This document shows, piece by piece, positions 1-6,428 of a stretch of DNA of 6,627 nt (position 1 is the stretch's first letter; each line of letters opens with the position of its first letter). Under the pieces are notes generated by a model. The model was not told the origin of the DNA and made no database searches. It saw nothing but the letters and a program-made list of their open reading frames with translations. This DNA is from an uncultured Bacillota bacterium (GTDB lineage: Bacteria; Bacillota; Clostridia; Caldicoprobacterales; UBA3941): positions 1-6,627 of the forward strand of contig CALGOY010000299.1 of assembly GCA_937960725.1 (NCBI GenBank), read 5' to 3'. The position numbers and the translations under genes are program-made.

Positions 1-5
1 AATAA

Positions 6-3000
6 TTGGCGAGGATAGAAACAAATAAAAAGCCGACTGGGGTTCCCCAGACCCACCTTTTGTCCAATGGAAATTATACCACAGTATTGACCAATAGCGG
101 AGCGGGCTATAGCCAATATCAAGGAATGGCCATAAACCGCTGGCGTTCAGATGCTACCAGAGACAACTGGGGGATATTCTTCTTTATCCATAACTTAAAT
201 TCTAATGAATACTGGTCTGCCACTGAACAGCCCTGCGGCGTAGAAGCAGAAAAATATGAGGTGGTCTTTGAACCAGAAAAGGCCATATATACAAGGAAAG
301 ATGGAAATATTGAAACTAAGATGGAGGTGGTAGTGTCTCCAGAGCACAACGTTGAAATCCGACGAATAACCCTTACAAATAACAGTGAATACGGCCGGGT
401 ATTAGAGGTAACTAGTTATTTCGAGCCGATTATTACTGGACAACAGGATGATATGGCTCACCCTGCATTTTCTAACTTGTTTGTGCAAACCGAATATGTA
501 TCAGAGCATAATACTTTGCTAGCTACTAGAAGGCTTAGAAGTAAGAATCAAAGAAAAATTTGGCTTGCTCACAGCCTGGTGTTGGAAGGTGAAGCAATAG
601 GAAGTATACAATATGAAACCAGTAGGCAGAAGTTTATCGGCCGAGGAAGGGATTTAGAATGTCCGAGGGCACTGGATCCTGAGCAGCCTTTATCCAATAC
701 AGTGGGCTCTGTGCTAGATCCAATTATGAGCCTCAGGCAGAGGATTGGAATCGGCCCAGGACAAAGTGCAACAATTTCCTTCATTATTGCTGCAGCAGAC
801 AGCAGGGAAAGCGCTATTGCCTTAGCTAGGGAATATCAAAGCCCCTCAGTAGTATCTAGAGCTTTCGAACTAGCATGGACCCATAGCCAGGTGGAGATGA
901 GATATCTGAATATTTCGGATAGGGATGTGAACCTCTACCAGGCGATGGCATCCAATATTCTCTTTTTAAGTCCGATGAGGCGGCTTCAGCAGGAAGCTAT
1001 TATAAAAAATACAAAGGGGAAATCTGGCTTATGGGCATTTGGCATCTCTGGGGATTTGCCAATTGTGGTCGTTGAAATTAATAAGGTAGAACAGCTCCAG
1101 ATAGTTAGGCAGATGCTGGCAGCCCATGAATATTGGAGATTAAAAGGCTTGTTCGTAGATTTAGTAATTATTAATAGATATGGCAACAGCTATGAACAGC
1201 CGGTAGAGGACAGAGTCCGGGAGCTTATAACAGTAAGCCATGCTAGAGATTTAGAAAATAAGCCAGGAGGAGTATTTCTCATATCATCTAGCCTTATGTC
1301 TGAAGAAGAGGAAAATCTTTTCAAAGCAGTTGCTAGACTATATATCTCTCCGGACAAAGGTTCGATAGAGTCTCAAATAAAGCTATCAGAGGCAAACCAA
1401 CAATTGCCTCCGCCGCTTAAAGTAAATCCTTATCCTCATCAGGAAGATCCGGATGATAATTTCGATGAGGAAGAGGATGAAGAGCTGCTATACTTCAATG
1501 GCTTAGGAGGCTTTGCTAAAGATGGCAGTGAATACGTAATTAGGCTTGCACCAGGCTTATATACGCCAATGCCCTGGAGCAACATAATAGCCAATGATGA
1601 TTTTGGATTTATCGTCACTGAATCGGGAGGGGGATATACTTGGTATAAAAACAGCCGTCAGAACAAGCTAACCCCTTGGTCCAATGATCCTGTTAGGGAT
1701 ACTCCCGGAGAGATAGTATATATAAGGGATGAAGATAAGGGCAATTATTGGACAATCACCCCGCTTCCCATCAGGAAAGATGGCCTTTATAAGGTCCGCC
1801 ATGGCCAGGGATACAGCGTATTCCAGCATAGTAGCAATATGCTTCAGCAGAGCCAGACGATGTTTGTATCGCTCCATGACCCTGTAAAGTTTTACGTAAT
1901 TAAACTGAAGAATAAAGATAAAGCTTCCCGCCGCCTATCAGTTACCCTATATGTTGAATGGGTATTAGGCGTAAGCCGCATGGAGACAGATTTGTTTATT
2001 GTCACTGAAAAGGATGAACAAACAGGGGCTCTACTGGCAAGGAATCCTTATAACGAAGAATTTGGCCAGTACCTTGCTTTTATAAGCGTAAATGAGCCCA
2101 ATGCCACTATGACAGGAGATAGGGCTGAATTTATAGGAAGGAATAGGAGCCTGAGAAATCCCAATGCCCTTGAGAGGGAGGGGTTGTCAGGCAGCACCGG
2201 AGCGGGATACGACCCCTGCGGAGCCTTACAGGTTGTTATTGAGTTAAAGCCAGGTGAGGAAAGAGAGATAGTATTTACCATGGGCCAAGGAGAAGATATT
2301 GAGAAAGTTAGACATCTTATCCAAAAATATCATGATATAGACGAGGTTCATCGAGAACTGCAGAAGGTTAAGGATTACTGGAAGGCGAAACTAGGTGTAA
2401 TCCAGGTATCTACTCCCGATATGTCGATGAATATCCTGCTGAATAGCTGGCTTATCTATCAAACTCTATCCTCCAGGCTTAAGGGAAGAACTGGATTTTA
2501 TCAAGCCGGTGGAGCTTTTGGATTCAGGGATCAGCTACAGGATGTAATGGCTCTTGCTTATAGTTCACCGGAGCGAATGAAGCAGCAGATACTGATAAAT
2601 AGCGAGCATCAGTTTACAGAAGGAGATGTACAGCATTGGTGGCATCCGCCTCGTCATGGTATCAGGACCAGGATTACTGATGATCTGCTATTCCTTCCCT
2701 ATGTAACAGCGGATTATATAAGGATAACAGGGGATTGGTCTATACTGGATGAAGAAACCCATTATCTAAAGGATGAGCCCTTAAGGGATGAAGAAGAGGA
2801 TCGGTATAACATACCTGGATTGTCTGAATACAAGGATAGTATATATAATCATTGTATCCGCGCAATTGAGAAATCTTTAAACTTTGGAAGGCATGGGCTT
2901 CCGCTGATTGGAACGGGAGACTGGAACGATGGAATGAATAGCATTGGAGATGAAGGAAAAGGGGAAAGCGTATGGCTTGGCTGGTTTCTATACACAGTGC

Positions 3001-3890
3001 TTGACTCTTTTATACCGATTTGTAAGGCTAGAAACGATAATGAAAGGGCAGCTCGCTATGCCCAAATAGCTAAAGAACTGAAAGATGCTATTGAAGAAAA
3101 CGGCTGGGATGGCGGCTGGTATCGCAGAGCCTATTTCGATGATGGTACCCCCTTAGGCTCTGAACAAAACGATGAGTGCCGAATAGACTCTATTTCTCAG
3201 TCCTGGGCAGTGATATCCGGAGCAGGGAAGGATAGCAGAATTAAAATTGCCATGAGGGCATTGGAAACTCATTTGGTGGATAGGGAAGCGGGATTGATTA
3301 GGCTGCTTTATCCTCCTTTCAACAAGTCAGCCCTTGAGCCCGGTTATATAAAAGGGTATGTGCCGGGGGTCAGGGAAAATGGAGGCCAATATACCCATGC
3401 TGCTACTTGGGCCATAATGGCCTTTGCAAAGCTGGGAGAAGGAGATAAAGCCTGGGAGCTTTACCACATGATTAACCCGATCAACCATACCCGTACCAAT
3501 ATAGAAATCAATAGATATATGGTCGAGCCTTACGTTATGGCAGCAGACGTATATGCCGCAGAGCCCCATGTGGGCAGGGGTGGTTGGACCTGGTATACAG
3601 GTTCAGCTGCCTGGATGTATAGGGTAGGAGTAGAGCATATATTAGGATTTAAGCTCCGCGGGGATGTCCTGTATATAGATCCCTGTATTCCTAAGGCTTG
3701 GAAGGAGTTTACTATAAACTACCGCTATAAGGATACTCTGTATAGAATAGACATCGTCAATCCTGATAGGGTTAACAAAGGCATAAAAGCAGTTATACAG
3801 GATGGCGAGGAAGTTCCTGATAAAAAGATTTTCTTAGTCAACGATGGAAAGGAGCATCAGGTCAGGATTGTTATGGGAAGGATCAACTAG
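6..3890 (+). CDS. Cyclic beta-1,2-glucan synthase, C-terminal half (tandem GH94-like modules); probably the distal part of a split or frameshifted gene
   Basis: This matches the C-terminal part of NdvB/Cgs proteins, where a GH94 phosphorylase module adjusts beta-1,2-glucan chain length. Module 1 (about residues 15-470) has a beta-sandwich (SGAGYS at 31-36, FIGRGRDL at 210-217) and a short helical part without a catalytic motif. An acidic linker (480-493) leads to module 2, with its sandwich at about 496-785 (SGGGYTWY at 540-547, FIGRNRSL at 709-716) and an alpha/alpha barrel after that. Module 2 carries FRDQLQD (840-846), GDWNDG (971-976; Asp975 is the likely general acid), the probable phosphate ligand His1131 in QYTHAATW, and Thr1198-Gly1199 in WYTGSAAWMY. 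Full-length family members have about 2,800 residues, with membrane helices, a GT84 domain and a cyclisation domain (GH189 type) ahead of this part; none is present here. The TTG start directly follows an in-frame TAA (3-5), and no ribosome site is visible. A single GH94 oligoglucan phosphorylase (about 1,100 residues) is less likely because two modules are present. Family assignment is firm; the start is not. Confidence 0.85.
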   Translation: MARIETNKKPTGVPQTHLLSNGNYTTVLTNSGAGYSQYQGMAINRWRSDATRDNWGIFFFIHNLNSNEYWSATEQPCGVEAEKYEVVFEPEKAIYTRKDGNIETKMEVVVSPEHNVEIRRITLTNNSEYGRVLEVTSYFEPIITGQQDDMAHPAFSNLFVQTEYVSEHNTLLATRRLRSKNQRKIWLAHSLVLEGEAIGSIQYETSRQKFIGRGRDLECPRALDPEQPLSNTVGSVLDPIMSLRQRIGIGPGQSATISFIIAAADSRESAIALAREYQSPSVVSRAFELAWTHSQVEMRYLNISDRDVNLYQAMASNILFLSPMRRLQQEAIIKNTKGKSGLWAFGISGDLPIVVVEINKVEQLQIVRQMLAAHEYWRLKGLFVDLVIINRYGNSYEQPVEDRVRELITVSHARDLENKPGGVFLISSSLMSEEEENLFKAVARLYISPDKGSIESQIKLSEANQQLPPPLKVNPYPHQEDPDDNFDEEEDEELLYFNGLGGFAKDGSEYVIRLAPGLYTPMPWSNIIANDDFGFIVTESGGGYTWYKNSRQNKLTPWSNDPVRDTPGEIVYIRDEDKGNYWTITPLPIRKDGLYKVRHGQGYSVFQHSSNMLQQSQTMFVSLHDPVKFYVIKLKNKDKASRRLSVTLYVEWVLGVSRMETDLFIVTEKDEQTGALLARNPYNEEFGQYLAFISVNEPNATMTGDRAEFIGRNRSLRNPNALEREGLSGSTGAGYDPCGALQVVIELKPGEEREIVFTMGQGEDIEKVRHLIQKYHDIDEVHRELQKVKDYWKAKLGVIQVSTPDMSMNILLNSWLIYQTLSSRLKGRTGFYQAGGAFGFRDQLQDVMALAYSSPERMKQQILINSEHQFTEGDVQHWWHPPRHGIRTRITDDLLFLPYVTADYIRITGDWSILDEETHYLKDEPLRDEEEDRYNIPGLSEYKDSIYNHCIRAIEKSLNFGRHGLPLIGTGDWNDGMNSIGDEGKGESVWLGWFLYTVLDSFIPICKARNDNERAARYAQIAKELKDAIEENGWDGGWYRRAYFDDGTPLGSEQNDECRIDSISQSWAVISGAGKDSRIKIAMRALETHLVDREAGLIRLLYPPFNKSALEPGYIKGYVPGVRENGGQYTHAATWAIMAFAKLGEGDKAWELYHMINPINHTRTNIEINRYMVEPYVMAADVYAAEPHVGRGGWTWYTGSAAWMYRVGVEHILGFKLRGDVLYIDPCIPKAWKEFTINYRYKDTLYRIDIVNPDRVNKGIKAVIQDGEEVPDKKIFLVNDGKEHQVRIVMGRIN
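1443..1484 (+). other. Acidic inter-module linker in the glucan synthase
   Basis: Residues 480-493 contain 11 Asp or Glu out of 14, with only Pro, Asn and Phe between them. The stretch sits exactly between the first GH94-like module and the NGLGGF motif that opens the second. It most likely marks a flexible, exposed domain boundary. It is not a low-complexity reading error, because the frame stays open and conserved motifs continue on both sides. Confidence 0.6.
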
Positions 3891-3905
3891 TGGAAAGGAC
3901 TGAGA

Positions 3906-3989
3906 GTGAATATTGAACAATCATGGAAATATATGATAAAATTTTATGAAGGTGAACCTGCTTTTAATGAAGTATGGGGGGTAATATAA
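3906..3989 (+). CDS. Possible 27-residue leader peptide or remnant ORF upstream of the FAH-family gene
   Basis: A GTG-started frame of 27 codons fills the gap between the glucan synthase stop and the FAH-family gene. A plausible Shine-Dalgarno (AAAGGA, 3894-3899) lies 6 bases before the GTG, and its TAA (3987-3989) ends one base before the next ATG, an arrangement that would allow translational coupling. The peptide has no membrane segment or known motif. Its end (KFYEGE, then NEVWGVI) loosely resembles the FAH-family N-terminus just downstream (SFELNGVEDWGLV), so it might be a decayed copy of such an N-terminus. It could equally be a chance open frame, since 27 codons is short. Confidence 0.25.
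   Translation: MNIEQSWKYMIKFYEGEPAFNEVWGVI
3913..3942 (+). promoter_or_regulatory. Candidate sigma-A promoter for the FAH-family gene
   Basis: TTGAAC (3913-3918, 4/6 match to the -35 consensus) and TAAAAT (3937-3942, 5/6 match to the -10) are 18 bp apart. Transcription would start near 3949, about 40 bases before the ATG. A perfect 12-bp palindrome, ATAAAATTTTAT (3936-3947), overlaps the -10 and could be an operator, or simply AT-rich chance. A promoter here would conflict with expression of the small ORF at 3906. Confidence 0.3.
3976..3981 (+). promoter_or_regulatory. Ribosome binding site of the FAH-family gene (six G residues)
   Basis: GGGGGG followed by T lies 9 bases before the ATG at 3991. 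It can pair with the CCUCC anti-Shine-Dalgarno with one G-U pair in place of the usual A-U. It supports the start at 3991 over the in-frame ATG at 4000, which would be 18 bases away. Confidence 0.6.
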
Positions 3990-3990
3990 A

Positions 3991-4872
3991 ATGTATTTAA
4001 TGAGCTTTGAATTAAACGGAGTGGAAGATTGGGGCCTTGTAAGTCCTGAAAGGGGGATTGTATGCCCTTCTTCCCAGTGGAAGGGAGATAAGGGCTGGAA
4101 TAGCTTGTTGGATTTTATAAAAGCAGAGGGGATAGAGGGGATAGAAAAAATTAAAAACATTGAGTTTGATAATGGGGTATCCCTAGATGCAGTAAAAATA
4201 TTAGCCCCTATCCCCAAGCCAAGCCGCAATATTATATGTGTAGGAAAAAACTATATGGATCACATTCAGGAGCTTAGCAGTGATGAAGACTCTAATGCTC
4301 AAGCTCTAGAGCATCCACGCTTTTTTACTAAAGCGACTAACACGGTAATTGGCCCTTTTGACCCTATCCCGCTACATAAAGGTATTACAGAACAGGTGGA
4401 CTATGAAGCTGAACTGGCGGTGATTATCGGGAAAAGAGGAGCTAATATTTCCGAAGAGGAAGCCATGGAGTATGTATTTGGATATACTATTCTCAATGAT
4501 GTTACTGCTAGGGATCTCCAGAGGAATCATGGGCAATGGTTTAAAGGAAAAAGCTTAGACGGATTTTGTCCGATGGGCCCTTGGATAGTTACCTGGGATG
4601 AAATTCCAGAGCCCGTAGAATTAGAAATATCTAGCTATGTAAATGGAGAGCAGCGGCAAAAAGCTAATACTAGAATGATGATCTATAAAATTCCTAGACT
4701 GATCAGCATTATTTCTCAGGGCTTTACTCTAGAGCCTGGGGATATTATAGCTACGGGGACGCCGGCTGGGGTAGGCATGGGATTTGATCCTCCCAAGCTT
4801 TTGAAAGCAAATGATAGGATTAGAGTGGAAATTGAGAAAATAGGCTATATAGAAAATATTGTTCAAGAATAA
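3991..4872 (+). CDS. Fumarylacetoacetate hydrolase (FAH) family protein
   Basis: A 293-residue soluble enzyme of the FAH superfamily, whose members hydrolyse, decarboxylate or isomerise beta-diketo acids or oxaloacetate-like acids using Mg2+ or Mn2+. A small N-terminal domain (about 1-75) precedes the catalytic fold, which opens with NIICVGKNYMDH (80-91). The metal ligands are visible: Glu139 and Glu141 in DYEAEL, and Asp170 in NDVTARD. The 31-residue spacing from the first Glu to the Asp equals that in human FAHD1. GKSLDGFCPMGP (186-197) and TGTPAGVG (255-262) are further family signatures. No signal peptide is seen, so it should be cytosolic. Substrate cannot be read from sequence: fumarylpyruvate hydrolase, hydroxyhepta-dienedioate isomerase, oxaloacetate decarboxylase and lyase-type activities all share these motifs. 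The neighbours are not aromatic-catabolism genes, which argues against a dedicated degradation pathway. The strong hairpin downstream probably ends its transcript. Confidence 0.9.
   Translation: MYLMSFELNGVEDWGLVSPERGIVCPSSQWKGDKGWNSLLDFIKAEGIEGIEKIKNIEFDNGVSLDAVKILAPIPKPSRNIICVGKNYMDHIQELSSDEDSNAQALEHPRFFTKATNTVIGPFDPIPLHKGITEQVDYEAELAVIIGKRGANISEEEAMEYVFGYTILNDVTARDLQRNHGQWFKGKSLDGFCPMGPWIVTWDEIPEPVELEISSYVNGEQRQKANTRMMIYKIPRLISIISQGFTLEPGDIIATGTPAGVGMGFDPPKLLKANDRIRVEIEKIGYIENIVQE
4128..4145 (+). repeat. Two tandem copies of a 9-bp unit inside the FAH-family gene
   Basis: GGGGATAGA occurs twice back to back and encodes Gly-Ile-Glu twice, in the variable N-terminal domain. The unit is a multiple of three, so a change in copy number would keep the frame. 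It is probably a recent small duplication with little functional effect. Confidence 0.5.
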
Positions 4873-4916
4873 AAGAATTTTTCATAAGGCAAGCCTCTGA
4901 AAGAATATTCTATAGA

Positions 4917-4922
4917 TATAAT
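4917..4922 (+). promoter_or_regulatory. Candidate -10 element (TATAAT) in the hairpin loop, driving cwlD
   Basis: A perfect TATAAT spans the loop and inner stem of the hairpin. Transcription would begin near 4929, giving a leader of about 17 bases that lacks the 5' arm and leaves GGAGG unpaired. The -35 side is weak: CTGAAA (4897-4902, 4/6) is only 14 bp upstream, and there is no TGn extension. A sporulation sigma factor would be expected for cwlD, but I find no convincing match to the sigma-E or sigma-G -10 consensus. Confidence 0.35.
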
Positions 4923-4934
4923 AGGATTTCTTTC

Positions 4935-4939
4935 GGAGG
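4935..4939 (+). promoter_or_regulatory. cwlD Shine-Dalgarno, embedded in the terminator stem
   Basis: GGAGG lies 7 bases before the ATG at 4947, ideal spacing, and fixes that start. The spacer is all T. In any transcript that includes position 4894 onward, the site is paired with CCTCT or CCTC at the base of the stem and should be poorly accessible. Confidence 0.75.
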
Positions 4940-4946
4940 TTTTTTT

Positions 4947-5642
4947 ATGAGAGTTTATTATATTGATAGAAAATGGTTATTTATACTATGGATTATATTC
5001 GGCATTATTCTAGCCATATTTTATGTGGCTAAGATGCAGGAGGATCGCTATTTAGCTACCTTCGGCTCTCCAGCTTATGGAAAGGTGGTAGTCATTGATG
5101 CAGGCCACGGAGGCAGAGATCCCGGAGCCGTAAGTCCCAGGGGAACACGGGAAGATGAAATCAACCTGAAGATCTCCAAGAAGCTCCAGGCTTATTTAGA
5201 AAAGGAAGGAACCAAGGTTATCATGACTCGAACTACCAATGAAGCGCTAGGAAAGACTAAAAGGGAGGATATGAATAAGAGGGTGCAAATAATCCGTAAC
5301 AGCGGTGCGGATATAGTGGTAAGCATACACTTGAATATGTTCAGCCAGTCCCAGTATTACGGTGCTCAGACTTTTTATATGAAGAATAGTGAGGAAGGTA
5401 AAAGATTAGCAAAATCTATTCAAGATCAGCTGATTAGGGTTTTAAATCGTGGGAATACTAGACAAATTAAAGCCTCGGATCAGTATCTCATTTTAAAGGC
5501 ATCTTCGGCTCCAACAGTATTGGTGGAATGCGGATTTCTTTCCAATCCAGAGGAAGAAAGATTATTAAAAACAGATGAATATCAGGAAAAAATAGCATGG
5601 GCTATTTATAGCGGAATTGTCAGCTATTTTGCAGAGCAGTAG
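4947..5642 (+). CDS. cwlD: N-acetylmuramoyl-L-alanine amidase CwlD (Amidase_3 family)
   Basis: A zinc amidase that cuts the bond between N-acetylmuramic acid and L-alanine in peptidoglycan. CwlD acts in the forespore-mother cell space, removing peptides so that PdaA can form the muramic delta-lactam of spore cortex needed for germination. A membrane anchor or uncleaved signal segment lies at residues 10-28 (WLFILWIIFGIILAIFY and onward). The catalytic domain follows: DAGHGG with zinc ligand His54, Glu69 in REDEINL, His128 in SIHLN, and the catalytic Glu194 in VECGFLSNPEEE. Length (231) is close to that of Bacillus subtilis CwlD (237), and no SH3 or SPOR wall-binding repeats are present, as expected. 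The ATG follows an ideal GGAGG. Transcription from upstream is probably blocked by the hairpin, so it likely has its own promoter. A general cell-wall amidase of the same family is possible, but size and layout favour CwlD. Confidence 0.88.
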   Translation: MRVYYIDRKWLFILWIIFGIILAIFYVAKMQEDRYLATFGSPAYGKVVVIDAGHGGRDPGAVSPRGTREDEINLKISKKLQAYLEKEGTKVIMTRTTNEALGKTKREDMNKRVQIIRNSGADIVVSIHLNMFSQSQYYGAQTFYMKNSEEGKRLAKSIQDQLIRVLNRGNTRQIKASDQYLILKASSAPTVLVECGFLSNPEEERLLKTDEYQEKIAWAIYSGIVSYFAEQ

Positions 5643-5706
5643 ATACAATTTTTGGCTTCTTCGCTGTATGATTTTTCATCTTTGTGTTAAACTTAAGACA
5701 GAAGAC

Positions 5707-5713
5707 AAGGAGG
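5707..5713 (+). promoter_or_regulatory. Ribosome binding site of the AMMECR1 gene, with wide spacing
   Basis: AAGGAGG is a near-perfect Shine-Dalgarno but lies 13 bases before the ATG at 5727, longer than the usual 5-9. No closer ATG, GTG or TTG exists in frame, and the next codon is also ATG (16 bases away). The start is therefore taken at 5727. The wide spacing may lower translation. Confidence 0.55.
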
Positions 5714-5726
5714 CACAGATAGCAAT

Positions 5727-6254
5727 ATGATGGATGATAGCAAACATAGCGCTTACGTTAGTTTAGCTAAACAGGCTCTAGAAACTTATATAATAAATGG
5801 AGAAACCATATCGCCTATGCCTGGTTTGCCCAAGGATATGATAGAACGAAAGGCCGGGGTTTTTGTTCTAATCAAGAATAACGGCCAGCTTCGAGGTTGT
5901 ATTGGGACCATAAGGCCCACAAGGGAAAACATTGCACAGGAGATTATTCAAAATGCTATAGCTGCAGGAACCAGAGATCCGAGATTTTATCCTGTAAGCC
6001 GGGATGAACTAAAAAACCTTTCCTACTTAGTAGATGTTCTAAAGGAATTTGAACCGGTAGAAACAATAAAAAAGCTAGATAAAGATAAATATGGGGTGCT
6101 TGTAACATCGCAGAATAGGTCAGGCTTAATACTTCCTGGCCTGGAAGGCATAGAAACGGTAAAGCATCAAATATATATGGCTTTAGAAAGAGCAGGAATA
6201 GGACCTTCTGAACCTTACGATATCTACAGGTTTAAAGTAGAGAGGTATTCGTAA
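5727..6254 (+). CDS. AMMECR1-domain protein (AmmeMemoRadiSam system protein A type)
   Basis: A 175-residue protein made almost entirely of an AMMECR1 domain. The family hallmark LRGCIGT is at 55-61, followed by the usual helix and DPRFYPVS segment. The C-terminal part has YGVLV and a PGLEGIETVKHQIYMALE stretch (137-154) typical of the family. No signal peptide or membrane segment is seen. In bacteria and archaea this domain often occurs with a MEMO-like protein and a radical SAM protein, sometimes fused to the former; the biochemical role is not established. Here it stands alone, with neither partner nearby in the window. It lies 84 bp after cwlD with no terminator between, so it may be co-transcribed with it; no clear promoter is visible in that gap. 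Family assignment is firm, function unknown. Confidence 0.9.
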   Translation: MMDDSKHSAYVSLAKQALETYIINGETISPMPGLPKDMIERKAGVFVLIKNNGQLRGCIGTIRPTRENIAQEIIQNAIAAGTRDPRFYPVSRDELKNLSYLVDVLKEFEPVETIKKLDKDKYGVLVTSQNRSGLILPGLEGIETVKHQIYMALERAGIGPSEPYDIYRFKVERYS

Positions 6255-6294
6255 TATTCTTATTTTGGGAGTTTAAAAATATTGTAACAAACTA

Positions 6295-6324
6295 TTTCCA
6301 CTTTATATATTTGTGGTATATAAT
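6295..6324 (+). promoter_or_regulatory. Candidate sigma-A promoter upstream of cdaA
   Basis: A perfect TATAAT (6319-6324) lies 18 bp after TTTCCA (6295-6300, 4/6 match to the -35). Transcription would start near 6331, giving a leader of about 100 bases. A second option is TTGACT (6335-6340, 5/6) with TGGAAT (6357-6362, 4/6) at 16 bp. I cannot choose between them from sequence. Confidence 0.35.
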
Positions 6325-6353
6325 AAGATATAGATTGACTTAGGACTATTTTT

Positions 6354-6408
6354 TTATGGAATGGACAATATTATAAAAGGAAAAAATAAACAGTTTTAGT
6401 TTCCATAA
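6354..6408. repeat. 8-bp inverted repeat in the presumed cdaA leader
   Basis: TTATGGAA (6354-6361) is the exact reverse complement of TTCCATAA (6401-6408), with 39 bases between. If transcribed, it could form a long-loop stem ending 24 bases before the cdaA ATG, or it could be a split protein-binding site. There is no T-tract after it, so it is not a terminator. Confidence 0.4.
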
Positions 6409-6420
6409 GCCACAAAAACA

Positions 6421-6428
6421 GGGGGTGA
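6421..6428 (+). promoter_or_regulatory. Ribosome binding site of cdaA
   Basis: GGGGGTGA, preceded by A, differs from the ideal AGGAGGTGA at one position (G for A, still able to pair as G-U). The G-run ends 7 bases before the ATG at 6433, which fixes the start. Confidence 0.7.

Larger units (their letters stand above)
4894..4946 (+). terminator. Strong intrinsic terminator-like hairpin whose 3' arm carries the cwlD ribosome binding site
   Basis: CCTCTGAAAGAA (4894-4905) pairs with TTCTTTCGGAGG (4928-4939) over 12 bp, with one T-G wobble. After a one-base bulge (T4906), ATTCTAT (4907-4913) pairs with ATAGGAT (4921-4927) over 7 bp, also with one wobble. This leaves a 7-base loop (4914-4920), and seven T residues (4940-4946) follow at once. 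This is a textbook rho-independent terminator for the FAH-family gene, which ends 21 bases upstream. Unusually, the GGAGG of the 3' arm is the cwlD Shine-Dalgarno and the T-tract is the spacer to its ATG. Confidence 0.8.

Noticed and set aside
3921..4229. Minus-strand open frame of 102 codons across the start of the FAH-family gene
   Set aside because: It lies opposite a gene with clear family motifs and a ribosome site, and its translation shows no recognisable domain; it is an antisense shadow.
4902..4932. Sporulation sigma-E or sigma-G promoter for cwlD
   Set aside because: GAATATT (4903-4909) fits the sigma-E -35 and AGAATA (4902-4907) nearly fits sigma-G, but no CATA-type -10 lies at the required distance in either case.
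5641..5700. Terminator after cwlD
   Set aside because: Only a 5-bp AT-rich dyad (ATACA and TGTAT) with a long loop is present, with no GC stem directly before a T-tract.
6356..6376. Six-codon ATG frame (MEWTIL) in the cdaA leader
   Set aside because: The preceding bases are a T-run with no ribosome site, and the frame is too short to judge.
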